Below are positions 48,049 to 59,502 of a DNA stretch of 64,000 nucleotides, piece by piece. Source of the DNA: Lentinus brumalis (Eukaryota > Basidiomycota > Agaricomycetes > Polyporales > Polyporaceae); assembly GCA_001792895.1 (NCBI GenBank), contig MARA01000028.1, forward strand, positions 480,833 to 544,832, in the 5' to 3' direction. How positions within the stretch are numbered: the stretch's first letter is position 1; each line of letters opens with the position of its first letter. The translations under genes and the position numbers were made by a program. Below the pieces are notes generated by a model. That model saw only the letters and a program-made list of their open reading frames with translations. It did no database searches and was not told where the DNA came from.

Positions 48049-48564
48049 CATGTAGTGGATTACTAGGTAGTAGAGCTCCGCCGATGTCCATTACCTCTCG
48101 AAGCTCCAGAACCCCACCATCTGCTGAAGCGTTGGAATGTCTTTCCTTGGCACATGTCCACCTGTATCGACTCGTCGTATCCTCATTCTTCTTGCGTGAA
48201 TTCACTAAAGTGAATCCTGCCTGTGGTCGTCGCAGCATGGATCTGCGACACGCGGAATGACGAGTAAATGGGAGCCTAGAGCACAGGTCACATACGCAAG
48301 TACCTTTCTCATCAATATTTCTGTTCACCGCACTGACTGCGCTATGCATTATCCGAATGCAGGTCTTCAAATGCATACATGCACACCACCTCAGCCAGGT
48401 CGCAGCGTGTTACATATTCGACAATGAAATCGCAGGTCCGGTGTACAGCTACGTCGGTGCAAAATGAAGTACAGGAGGCGGTTTAACAGTGAAGTTCTGA
48501 TGGGAGTACCAATCTACAATGTTTGCGAAAGAGGCTGATGCAGGAGTTGTGGGTGCATGCAGTC

Positions 48565-49179
48565 CTATGGCAATTGTCCGCCCGGTACCTGTCTGCTGAC
48601 CCCTCGGGCGTGCGCGACTCTTCCTCCTGTCGCAATCAACAGTGTTGCGATCCTGCAAAACGTTCAGTCGGATATCCGCAGTGATTGGCAGTATGCAGAC
48701 ACGTACGTGATCACGGCTGACTCGGCAATGCTAACATCAACCCGCCTCATATTCAACAGACGTGTCCCGTCATGGTCTCGGCGAAAGACAATGAACTCCG
48801 CATACACATCGAGAGCTCCACGAACGGCAAGGTTCTGGAGGGCTTGATTGAATGCACCGTTGCCGTCAGGATTGATCCGGACGTATACCTGGAAGCGCGT
48901 CCTGTTGGTGAGATATTGACCGGTTCTGATCCCAGGTACGTCTACGGTGAATATACGCTCCACCCCTTCTATGGACCACTCGCGGGTGAGTCTTGGCACG
49001 TCTCTGCTATCGACACCTTCATAGCGTTCCACTAGTACAGGGCGCATGTCGGCGGATGCTAACATTGGGAACCTGTACGCCTGTACGAACTGCATTTGCT
49101 GATGTGGCGCTTCAGTGCATGTATAGACGACTGTGATGTTGATCCTTACTCTTCTACGCATAGCCGTGCTTGCCATCAT
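48565..49179 (-). CDS. dispersed small-protein family, probable member 3
   Basis: The ATG at 49179 opens MMASTAMRRRVRINITVVYT, then HQQMQFVQAYRFPMLASADM, LTREWSIEGVERIFTVDVPG, RTRFQVYVRINPDGNGAFNQ, LQNLAVRGALDVYAEFIVFR and RLLNMRRVDVSIAESAVIT. The FxxE-I/L-VFRR...MRxVD core fits members 1 and 2. After one intron a short tail ends SRQVPGGQLP with a stop at 48565. Alignment to the family is moderate. No known domain. Confidence 0.55.
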
Positions 49180-49437
49180 CCTTGGCGTAGGCCGCGATAC
49201 TTGGAATTGGGAGGTGACTTCTTGGTCGAAACGTGGTGGATAGGTGCGTTTATAATCAGCACCTCGCCCCTCTCGTCGGCGGTTCTGATGTGCATTGGTT
49301 CCTGTATGGGGTTGTCGCTAATTCGAGTCTTGCAACTACATAGACTTCGGGTCACAATGCCTATAGGCATGTACACGTTTACAAAATTGAACGATGGTGC
49401 GCCGCAAGCGTGACCTAATTCCCGGTGCTGCTCACCG

Positions 49438-50240
49438 TTGGCAACATGGTCTGTAATAGTATTTGTATCTTCTGATGACGAATATGACCTGTTGCAGGAT
49501 GCTGATGAGAGCTTAGGGCTGCAACTCCATTACGAAACTCTCCGCGCGTGGCGGACACTCTCGTACATAGACCCAGTTCCTGGTGCATCACTAGTTGTGG
49601 GTGACGCGATCTCGGGAGGAGCTGGGCGGGTGCTCTCCGATCAGGATGGCCGGCTACCATGTACGTTATACGACGTCATTATCATAGCCGCGCTAATCTG
49701 CGATTCAGGGAAGTGAGAATCGCTAACAGTGTGTCATGCAGCCGGACCCGCATGAAGGAGTAGCTGGCACATCGAGCCGTCTCTATCGGCACAACCAGAC
49801 GCGTACTCGCTGAGGTGGGTCTCGATACAGCACTAACAAGGATGCTCAGCACGTGTGCTCGGACTTAGAGCTGAGGTTCGAGTGTACGGCGGGAGAGACC
49901 CGTTACGCGGAGAAGAGGGATAGGTCGCGCGTGATGAGGGCGAGCCAACTATGTCATTTCTCTGCAGAAACCGGATGGAACCGCGTCCGACCGTATAGAG
50001 GACACCGTGACTGCAGCACATCCCACTCGCGAACCGACGAATCGGCGGATCGTAGCTTGCTAGCCTGGTAATGCGGGGAGGGGCGGCCCACTGGCAGGTG
50101 GTGGCGGGCGCGTGTATATGATGGAGAACGGCGAGCCACGTCGAGAGTTGGTCATGCAGGATTCCGCGAGACGAGCAGCCTACGGCCGCATCTTCAAGAA
50201 TGGTGACCGCGAGTACTTGCCTAGTAGTACTGCCTCTCGT
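49438..50240 (+). pseudogene. hypothetical gene fragments
   Basis: Coding-like pieces in changing frames: LQLHYETLRAWRTLSYIDPV near 49530, then DGTASDRIEDTVTAAHPTRE near 50000 and GGRVYMMENGEPRRELVMQD, RRAAYGRIFKNGDREYLPSS near 50105-50230. I could not link them with standard introns. They may be a decayed gene or exons of one unrecognised gene. Confidence 0.3.
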
Positions 50241-50876
50241 GAGTTCTTTGCAGTTCTCCGATCACAGGGTGATTGATGGACACGAAGTGCATGGTGGGGC
50301 TACGAACGGGCCGGATGACTGCGCTCTGGTCCCAGAACATTGGTATTACACACCGGCGTCTTTTCAATCTCAGCTATCCGTGTTTGTATACTTTCGACCG
50401 CGTTCCCTCGCCCGCCCACTGCCCAGTGCTCCCGCCTTCCAGTCGTCCTGCTCCCCTCGGTCGTCTCCTCACCAATGTCGACCGCCACACGCTCTCAACC
50501 GCTATGCCCACCAAGTTGTGGAACCGCCGCAGTCGGCAGGCGGTTCAGCGCAGGTCGCCCCTTTTCTTTTTGCTCTGGCTTCGTTCTAGCTTCATCGAAC
50601 TTCCATCAAAGCCGCCCACTTCTCCGACTTCCATCCTACGACCTGGAAGCTGACACCTGTTCGCCGTCGATGCGCAACACTGGATAGGCAAATTGCGAGG
50701 AGGACGACCCGGGCGATGGAGTAGCAGAGAGAATATGTAGAGGTACGTCCCGTATGTCTCGCCCGCGGTGGTTCCCTCCCGCTGCGAATCGCCCACCCAC
50801 GCTGCGAATCGCCCACCCTGTGCTGCAAACCATACACTCTACAGATTCGTACGTTCGCATCCTCTCAGCTCCCTCG

Positions 50877-51442
50877 ATGTCATTCCCGACGCCACCTTTG
50901 ATGTCCCCCTCTACCACGTCGGTCCTCGGTCCTCTCTGCCCACTTCCAAGGGAGCCCAACATCACGCAGCCAGCCCCCGCATGCGTCCTCTCCTCCGATG
51001 ACCAAGCTGAGCACTCGGAGCCTCCACCTCCCTACTCGCTGCTGTCCACCGAGGACTATCAAATTCCCACTCTTTCCGACGCTGGCCCTTCTGGGGTATG
51101 TCATTACTCACCCTCGTCCTTCACCATCTCTGACCAACTACGCAACAGGCGGTCGACTCCGCCGCGATCTCCAGACTCGACAGCGACACGCCGGGCGAAG
51201 TGCCGATGGTGTCCTATCCACCCCCTGCCATCCCTGCCACCCTTCCATTGATGCCGCAGTCTGTGTCTGCCCCCAGTCTTAACACCTATACTGCTGTTGA
51301 TGCGCACGGCAACAATGCAGTCAACGTTCCGCAGCGGGCTGCGGTTCTTGCTCTCGTGCTGTTGGCGTTCATCCTCGCGATCCTCTTGACTATACGTATT
51401 GCGCTCGCTACCGTCCCGTCCACATCCACCCGCATATCCTGA
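50877..51442 (+). CDS. PPxY-motif tail-anchored membrane protein, copy 1
   Basis: Two exons of 170 codons in all; the 53-bp intron after DAGPSG keeps phase. The ATG at 50877 starts MSFPTPPLMSPSTTSVLG. The cytosolic part is Pro/Ser-rich with EPPPPYSLLS, a PPxY ligand of the kind bound by WW domains (for example NEDD4/Rsp5 ubiquitin ligases). A single C-terminal helix (AVLALVLLAFILAILLTIRI) is followed by a short tail ending STRIS, TGA at 51440. There is no signal peptide, so a tail-anchored topology is likely. A role as an adaptor for Rsp5-type ubiquitination is inference. A diverged tandem copy lies at 52870. Confidence 0.68.
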
Positions 51443-52869
51443 TCCCTTCCGTCCTTCCGTCGCATGTACTGACTAGCGTTCTTCTTACGACTGCACACTG
51501 GCTTTCACTGTCAGCTTGATTATGTCGTCCCGTTATACTTACATCTCTCGCAGCAATTCTTGTATATACATACTTATCTGAGTGCCTGTAGCAATTTCTG
51601 TAGATATCTCAACGCGCATCGCTGTATCATAGCTTGGCATGTATGAGCGAAAAATGCCACACCGTCTTTCTTGCCCTGTTTAACCTTCTGTTAGCGGGAA
51701 GTACCGTAGCTTCTCGTCGCTTCCGTGACGTCGCTTATCTGAGGACAGATAAGATAAGATGGATACAGTCCGTCCCCGTGAATATCGGAGAACTAGGGCG
51801 GCGACAGTAACCTCCAAGTTGCACACTTAGCTACAGAGATGGCTTCTTACCCTTTGAGAGACAGGAATCCGGGTTGCATTTGCAGTCTGACATGTCCGCG
51901 GATGGGCGATCGGCCGTTGCAGACCTTCGCGATGGGAGTGCGCGCGGCCCATATATTATAATAGCAAATTACGCGTCAAGCAGCAGCCATATAAGTAGAG
52001 TCGCATCGACGCGCGGCCCGTAGAAAGAGTGTGACGGTAGCGTGGTGTCTCTGCGCGATCAGAGAGTGGTCGTATCAGTCTGTCACCCCGAAAACAACTC
52101 TCACGTTAGACATGCCCGCGTTAGGAGGCCAAGCGTTTGCGGTTCAGCCTGAAGCCTGGTCGATATGTAACCTCGTGTGGCGAAGTCCCCTGCTATTGAT
52201 ATCATACCTGTTGTCCTGCCCGAAGTGCCGGGATCCCTGTCATGTCTGTTGTGTCTGTTTTCTCTACCTGTCAGCTGCTGTAAGTATATCCCGGTGACTC
52301 GTGTCCACACGAAGACGGGTCTACGCACGGCCGCCGATAACTGCACGCAGGCCTGCGCACGCCGTGCGGGTCCCAGAACATCGGGTACTCGGCGTCTTTA
52401 CATTTTGCTCATCCCAATTCGTCCAAAACCGACTGCACTCGCCGTGTCCCGTCCCCAGGCCGTCTCCAGTATCATGGACTCTTTGCCGCCACAGACTATG
52501 AAGCCCAGGCAGTCACCCCTGTTCCTCGCCATGTTGCAGGCTCGCCGCACTCGCCCGCCGATCCATCGCATCGTCGACGTCTTTTTTGCTTTGACTTCGC
52601 TGTAGCTTCAACGAGCTTCGATCAAAGCCATCCGCTTCTCTGTCTTCCATCCTACCGGGTGGGGTCTGACACCTGTTCGCCGTCCACGCAGGACCCTGGC
52701 TACACGAAGGTTTGCGATGCAATTAGGGCAAGCAGAGGAAGGTTCATATACCGAGGTGAGTCTCTACTGCTGGTGCCCGGTCGTCCTCCCCTGGACCGCC
52801 GTCGCGCTGTCCTTCCACCACATACCCCTCTCCACGCCTCAAGCTGTGTGTGTTGTTTCGGCTCTGTCG
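51443..52869. other. 3' flank of copy 1 and leader of copy 2
   Basis: Both copies share a leader of several hundred bases (including GACACCTGTTCGCCGTC) and a 3' flank (CAATTCTTGTA, GGACAGATAAGATAAGAT-like blocks, GTACCGTAGC). The 3' flank of copy 1 therefore repeats at 53520-53860. A run of short direct repeats GATAAGATAAGAT is at about 51748. No other gene is supported. Confidence 0.55.
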
Positions 52870-53516
52870 ATGTCGTCCTCGTTGTCGTCCACAATGTCTT
52901 CATCTACCACTTCACTCCTCATCCCTCTCCGCCCTCTCCCCAGGGAACCGACGTTCGCTCGCGCCGCTAGCCCCGACGTCGAGTCCTCCTCCATCGATCC
53001 TCCTCCTCCATATTCTTCCGTCCCGCGGACGATGAGCGATCGTCTAGCCCTCGTGCTGCAGGAGTGAGTGTTATCAGCGAGGTATGCAGCAGATCCTACC
53101 GTGTCTGGTCTCGTATCGCCTCTGACTTACCATGTTAGCAGGCTCCTTCGTCAGACACTGCCGCCACGGGGCCGCTACGCGACCGCGGTGAGCACTTCAC
53201 GGCGGTTCTGGAACCCCCGGCTGCTTCGCATATCCCGGCACCGTCGTATCCCCCAGCGCCCCCGTATTCGCCGGTGGCATCGTATCCACGCTCACCCCTA
53301 CCTCCTGCCCTTCCCCTCGTGTCGGAGCTTCTGCCTTCGGGCGGGGTTCCCGTCTACAACGATGTTGATACACCAGGCACTGAGGAAGGCAGTGCGCGGC
53401 GACGGCTCATGATCCACGCCTCAGTTGGGTCGGCGACTATCGTCGTCGTTGTCCTGATCGTACGTATTGCTATTGCTTTGGTTTCGAGTCAGTCCGCTCC
53501 TTCCGTCGTTGCCTGA
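52870..53516 (+). CDS. PPxY-motif tail-anchored membrane protein, copy 2
   Basis: Paralogue of the gene at 50877. The ATG at 52870 starts MSSSLSSTMSSSTTSLLIPL. Two Tyr-Pro ligand sites are visible: DPPPPYSSVP in exon 1 and SYPPAPPYSPVASYP in exon 2. The C-terminal helix is VGSATIVVVVLIVRIAIALV, and TGA is at 53514. The obvious intron (GTGAGT at 53063 to CAG at 53140) is out of phase by one base. Either a weaker upstream donor (GTGCTG) is used or one base is missing. The extra PPxY-like site and longer Pro-rich linker distinguish it from copy 1. Confidence 0.6.
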
Positions 53517-54628
53517 AAATCCTCCCATCTTTGATCTCTTGGTAAACACTTCTTGGAAGCGCGGTTCGCTGAATGCTCACTGTATTATATGATATAACCG
53601 CTAGATGTCTTGCTTGGTTACGCCGCCCAATAGTGCGCTCTTTTATCTCACCTTAGCATATTCCGCTGTAACTGCACGCTTCGTCTCGCAATTCTTGTAC
53701 ATTTCTTGGTCTGTATCGCATTATCTGTATCATAGTAGCAACAAATGGACGTCTTGTTTCTTGGTCCCCTATTAACCTTGTGTCAGCGCAAGTACCGTAG
53801 CAGCGCTTGCCGGACCGTGTCAGTATAGATAAGATAGCGATATTGAGTGGCGCATCTCCGCAGATATCGGAGAGCTGCTCCAGCCTAGGTCTCTCGGTGA
53901 CAAACGTCGAGTTGAGACCGACTGTCATAACGTACTCGGCGACAAACGTCGAGTTGAGACCGACTGTCATAACGTACTCGGTCGTCTGGATCGTCGCTGA
54001 AACTCAAGGCTCGTTCGAATCATCGAGTTGTACACTTCCCTCGAGTAATAACAATATTTTTCCCCTTGCCAAGCTCTCCAGCTCTCGGTCACGCATTGCG
54101 GTACCTGTACCAGTAGCACAAAGCTCTAGACATACGTGAGTGCATCGACTATGGGCCGCTCGATTGCTACTTGGGTCGGTGGTCATGTAAGTGAGATGGC
54201 ATGGACATCGGACGTGTCGGGACCTACATCATGGACTTTCGGACATGCTCCCATAGTAGCCCTCTCGAACCCTCTTGCTGATGGGTCGCTTGAATGTGAG
54301 TCTTGTTACTGGAAGGGGAGGATGTTGTCGTCGTTCACCCTCTCGTGGGTTTCGACAGCACGAGCTCCTTGAACGTCTTGCCAGCATTTCGAGGTTCGAC
54401 GACCTCCGCATGTTCTGAGCTTTAAATGCAAGTATCTCTGTTGTGCAGAACATACCTCTTCCACGTAAATACGGGTGGCCGTCCCATCCGTTCGGAGATA
54501 CGGGAGAGGCATGAGCGATCGGAGTGTTGCACGCACCACTTCACGCGTTCAGGAGTTGCGATCAAATCGAGTGGAACTCTCGGTGGGGATGACGAATATA
54601 ACGATGCGAGAGTAGTCGATGGTGTGGT
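53517..54628. other. intergenic region between copy 2 and unit E
   Basis: Contains the repeated 3' flank of the PPxY genes and a 42-bp tandem duplication. A short plus-strand frame from about 54136 (MSASTMGRSIATWVGGHVSE) may be an exon but is unsupported. Confidence 0.4.
53899..53982. repeat. 42-bp tandem duplication
   Basis: Two copies of a 42-bp unit beginning GACAAACGTCGAGTTGAGAC. They are identical except for the last base, so the duplication is recent. The unit length is a multiple of three, but no gene is supported here. Confidence 0.9.
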
Positions 54629-54906
54629 CTTGTATAGGGAATAGCCCCGTACAAGACCAGAGATGTCAAAGTCGACCGTAGAGACTCAGGAGAGGTCTAC
54701 GGAAGCTTCGTAGACGGGTGTACACAGCCACCTCCAAGCACAACCAAGCCGTACCTGTGGCGGAGAACCTTAACCCCAGGCCAGTCCTCTCCAGCCTCGA
54801 TTGCATGTTACCGCTACCATTACTTTGTGCAGGTGGTCTCCACGCTCTCTCCTTGCAACATCAGCATTCAAGGACGGTTTGTGTGGGGCTATTCCCTCGC
54901 ACAAAC
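54629..54906 (+). repeat. paired-hairpin unit E (278 bp)
   Basis: Hairpins at 54629-54655 (AATAG sense) and 54877-54906 (CTATT sense). The inner flank CAAGACCAGAG matches the other units; the interior is more diverged than in C, D and F. A coding-like stretch (QDNSAAPSSVVGAAHRLHYD) follows directly on the plus strand to about 55055. Confidence 0.82.
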
Positions 54907-55310
54907 TAGGCGACATCCGCCAGGACAACTCGGCTGCACCATCCAGTGTCGTAGGGGCTGCTCACCGACTCCACTATGACGCCCTCACGAGCATCCGTCC
55001 AGAGCAGGTGTTCTCTCAGGAGGTCGTTTCGAGTAGTTGCTGCCTCCTTGTCTAATTGAGGTCCTCTCGCTCTACTTCAGCTGTAGGTCACCACCCCTCC
55101 GGCGCAGGCTTACGAACGACATATGCTTGACAACCCCTTCTGTAGCGACATGTTCAAGCCGCCGAACCATGTTCGAGACCACACCATTCACGGCGCCGAT
55201 GTGAGAACAACCGACTTTTCTCTACTCACTTCTTCTGACTGAAAGGCGTAGTGATACGCATACTATCATCAAGTATTTTTGGCACGAAGGCGGCTGGTAC
55301 ATGGTTATCC

Positions 55311-56184
55311 CTAATCCGAAATGTGTACAGGTTCGCTGTGTAGGATATCTAAATCGACTGGTATGGGTGTAATGTCCGGCATCTTGTCCAAGATGAAGTG
55401 CACCATACTGTAAGACCGAAGGATTTTGAGTCAGCTGTATACGCCAGAGATGGGAGGTCAAGGAAGGACGCACGCGGTGACTACATGAACTGCATTCTTG
55501 CAGTCATGAGGACGCATGTCTACAAAGCCATTGCTCTCTGATCGCCTCATGACTATGAGTTCGCCCGCGAAGGGCGGACAGGTACCGAGACGATGCACGG
55601 CGACGTTGCGACGGGATCCTGGGGTTGCAGGGACCCGATAGTAGACGGTGTAGTAAACCCATACGGAATCTCGACGACCCTTGACGCGCAAGCATTGGGA
55701 CCCGTCCACGCCTCCATCCATCGACCATGCATCCTCGAGTAATGGTTTCTCGGTGCGATTAGCACCCGATGGATGGTGAAATTGGCGGGCAATGAAGTGT
55801 AACTCTGCCTGCCTCCGCATGGGAAACCAGTAGCCTCTGACCCAGTTAGCCTATAACGAGCATGGTAGTGAACAAATGCAGCAGTGCCAAGTCAACATTG
55901 ACCACTCACTTCGATGCCATCGTCATGCGGCTGCTCGAGTTCACTGGTCAGGAGGTCACCGTCCTCTCTCATCTGTCTCAGCACGTCGTCCACCTGTGTT
56001 AGCGCGTCATCCATGGTGTGCGACGGGGCGATGTCCAGCTGACACGACTTGAATTCTGTTTATAACAGTCAGTAGAGATGGTCCATGCTTGACGTTGACC
56101 GCCCGTAAATTCATTTTTGATGTCTGCACTACAATCAAGCACTAGATCAGCCGGTCCACACGGGACAGCTATGCACACGCGCAT
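55311..56184 (-). CDS. dispersed small-protein family, member 2
   Basis: Clear homologue of the gene at 30033-30892. Exon 1 from the ATG at 56184 (MRVCIAVPCGPADLVLD), then MDDALTQVDDVLRQMREDGD, then after an intron the core ANWVRGYWFPMRRQAELHFI, VWVYYTVYYRVPATPGSR, VHRLGTCPPFAGELIVMRRS and VDMRPHDCKNAVHVVT. A last exon in phase gives MVHFILDKMPDITPIPVDLD and ends EPVHISD at 55311. Shared pattern with member 1: YYxVYYxxP, GSRxN, RLxTCPxFxGE, MRxxD. About 200 residues. No recognised domain or targeting signal. It lies between unit E and the 860-residue gene. Confidence 0.65.
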
Positions 56185-56518
56185 AGCATAGTCACCCAAT
56201 ATGACGACATGTAATCGGCAGGGCGGTGTGGCATTGTTGGCATCTGAGTCGCTTCCGCAGTCGTCGGCGGCTTAAAAATGACTACTCACGGGTCTTTGGT
56301 CTTTCCACGAGTTTTCAAGACACACATGTCCCGTGTGTTGCGTCACACGAATCACTTGTCGTCAGTTGAGAGAGCGCACAAGTTGATTGAAGTACAGCGA
56401 GTCGTGCATGAGATACAAATATGCTACGCTAACGTATCCATTGCGATCCATATGGCAAGGACGAGCGAATTCTGAACAGATGACCAGGAAACAAACAACG
56501 ACCTACCAGAGTGCATAC

Positions 56519-59289
56519 CTACATGTCTTCGACGCGTACCTTGTAATGCTCGGTGAGCCAATTGGTGCTGGCGAGCTCGAGATTCTTGTGGAACAGGAAC
56601 CCTTTTCTCGACATGCGGAGGTTGTCACTCCACGACCGACTGTTGTAGATCGCCGCCTTGTCGGAACGGATCATGAGGAGGCGTTTGCGGAACCATGTCT
56701 CGCACCATGGAGTCCAGAAGCCGTGATCCATGTGAGAACCACGCCAGTGTGTCTCCTTTGGCCACCAAGAGCGGTCCTCGGTCTGTCCGGCATCTGTAAG
56801 GTGTCAGTCTATCGTCCAACTCCTGATTAACAATCAAACGTACTGATCGTGACCTTGTACACCCCACAGATGACATCGAGCTCGTCTGGCGAGAGCTTGT
56901 CGTCGAGGTAGTCGTCACCGCGACGGGGCCGAAAGACCGTTCCATAGTCGTTCACTACATCTGACGGTCCCAAGCGAACCCCCGAAGCGGTTCCCACATC
57001 ACCCGTCTCCCTCAGAAGCTCCATGGTGAGCCGCCAGACAATCCCACCTCGCTGCAGAGCGGCGCGCACCCTCGGTCCACGGAGAACCGTTCGTGCTCGA
57101 TCTTCGTAGGTCATGTAGTCATATCGGTTCAGGTCGTTCTTGTGGCGCCATCCTAGCACAATGTGGAGGTCGGGGAGCATGCGCCCTGAATGACGCCGAT
57201 CCGGCCTGACGAGTGTGTGGAACGGCATGCCGCGTGTCACCAAAAAGTCGACTGCTTGGCGGGTGGTGGTGATGTCGTACTGTCGCATCATTTCGACGAC
57301 TGTGGTCGCGCTCTTGACAACGAGGTACCACCAGGCGACCTGATCGTCTTCCGTCTTATAGGAGATGTGGTACCAGTCGCTGCCGTTCAGAACGACCCTG
57401 CGCAGACGAATGAAGGGGTGTTCGTAGCTGATCCCAAGCAACGACTCGCGGTTCGACGGATCAAGGTCCCAGAGGTATGTGTTGGCGGCGGGCTTGTTGG
57501 GGTTGTCGTCGAAAGACTTGACAAAGGCCGAGAGGGGCTTGACGAAGGAGCTGTTGTCGGGGAGGTCTGTGACAGTGTAGCCCGTGATCTTCCGTAGGGC
57601 AGCAGCATCATACTCGTCCCAGGACAGTCTCAAATCAGGAGCATATATTGCCACGAGCCCATACCGTTTCCGAACGACTTCCGCTAGGGGAGGGGTGAAC
57701 GCCACAAAGTCCGTGTTGTCGTGGTTATACTGTAACCGCAACTCGACTTGGAATAACTGCAAATCGATGTTCCTCCTCCTTTTCCTTGTCCTCATGCGGC
57801 TGAGCACTGGTGACAGTCGGTCGGGGAGTGGGACTTGCAAGCTGCAAGCTCTGTCCGGGCTCGTCGTAGACGCTCTCCTCTTCATCGTCATAGTCGCCAG
57901 GGTGCGTGTCGTCCATGGCCAGCGGAGGGTATATGTCCCATTCGTTATGCCAAGCATCATAGCGCTTCTGACGGTTGGAGTACATTGGCCATATTTCGAC
58001 GAGGCGCTGGCGGCCAATGAGCTCGCGGTATTCCAGCTCCAGCCACTCATCCACGGCACAGTGTCCCTCCTTCTCGCCAACAGTCATCCAGAGGTACACC
58101 GTCGTCCGCGAGGCTGGAGTGGGCTTTGCGAAGGACGAGGCTCTCGCTTCGCGCTCCTGCCGTGCAGCACGGGCAGTGGGAGTTTCGGTGGCTTCGTCCT
58201 TGCGGTGCTGAGCCTCCCGGCGTGCAACGAAGGCATAGAAGCTCTCTCCAGGCAGTTGACGATGACCATGGGGCGGGCTCAGCGGCTGCTGCACAAGATC
58301 ACGCGGCGCCGCAGAATCAGGGCCGCGGAGGCTGCTCCAGCGGAAGAATGGTTTCCACGTGCCATCCGCGTTATGGGGGACCACGACTACCTCCTGTATG
58401 ACAGGGAGCATGGGCTGGAGGAAGGGGTACCGCCGGATGATTGCGGGTATCGCCGGCTGTGGTGGCCATGCGATATAGGTGGGGACCTTGGCGCGGAACA
58501 TCGTGGGGAGGTGGTCGACCCAGCGCGTGCCATTGCCATGCAGAGATGGATTGATGTACGCGCCCACGCGCATCCCAGGAGAGAAATCAGCCACAACAGA
58601 CTGACGGAGAAGATCAATATAAGCGTCGGGGACCCGCTCGTGTATAAGGACAGACACCCACAGCGGAGGGCTGACATTGGCATCGGGGTCGGTGAGGGCA
58701 ATGGAGAGCGATGTGCGCGCGAGGAGTGCACGAAGCGCGTCGAGGGATTTGCCAATGGCGCGTCGCGCAGCAACGTCGTGTGGGTGGATGTTTCGGTAAC
58801 CGTATTCCAGCGGTTCATGCCATAAGGCGTCAAACGGAAACTTCGCCTCCGGCCTCTTGTTCGTGGCTCTCAAGAGGACATTGCTCACGTAGAGCAGAAG
58901 TTGCTCGAGTCTACCCCAGGATTCTTGCACTTTTGGGTCAAGCGCATACCCATTCCCCGAGTGGACCAGCGGGACGTTCTTTGGGTCTATGGAGAGGCGC
59001 GCGAGGAACGCACTCTCAGCATCATACCGCGTGAGCATGTACGCGAGTTCAGGATTGCGCTCGGTCAGCCAGATGGCGTGACGAAGCTCACGACCACAGA
59101 GGTTGAGCTCCGGGTCAGAGTTTGGGATACCCGGAAGAGATTCGCGGTCGGAAGGGTTCACGACCGTGTATAGTTGGCCTTCAAATTGGAAGAAACGCAT
59201 ACTCCCGGCAGTCCTACAGGACAGGAACTGAGCACGCAAAGAGAACTGAACACTGAGGGTACTCACGGAGAAGATACTGCCACAGACAT
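56519..59289 (-). CDS. large uncharacterised agaricomycete protein (about 860 residues)
   Basis: The ATG at 59289 (MSVAVSSP) joins after a 53-bp intron to TAGSMRFFQFEGQLYTVVNP. The long exon holds NPELAYMLTRYDAESAFLAR, HPHDVAARRAIGKSLDALRA, WPPQPAIPAIIRRYPFLQPM, SFYAFVARREAQ and WPMYSNRQKRYDAWHNEWDI. A 58-bp in-phase intron near 57780-57838 leads to FQVELRLQYNHDNTDFVAFT, YLWDLDPSNRESLLGISYEH, FLVTRGMPFHTLVRPDRRHS and YDYMTYEDRARTVLRGPRVR. Another intron leads to DRSWWPKETHWRGSHMDHGF, WTPWCETWFRKRLLMIRSDK and WSDNLRMSRKGFLFHKNLEL, stopping at 56519. I recall proteins of this layout in many mushroom genomes but no function. No catalytic motif or membrane span is seen. Unit F lies about 210 bp upstream. 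Confidence 0.7.
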
Positions 59290-59502
59290 GCTCGCGTGAT
59301 CCTTTGGAGGCGGAGAGGCTAGAGGATGTATGGTCAACGAAAGATGTTGATTAGAATGTACAAGAATCGTACGCGTTGGAGTGGACGTTGGGACGAGTGC
59401 TCTTTAGCGGCGCGGCGGTGATGTAGTGCAAGTCGATCTGACAGCGCAGGTCCAGGAGGGCAGCAGTAGTCACACAGAGGGCAAGCAGGAGCTCGTTGAA
59501 CG

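Noticed and set aside
57584..58825. A 413-codon plus-strand frame opposite the large uncharacterised gene
   Set aside because: The minus strand has phase-compatible introns and a family-like C-terminus; the plus frame has no recognisable feature.
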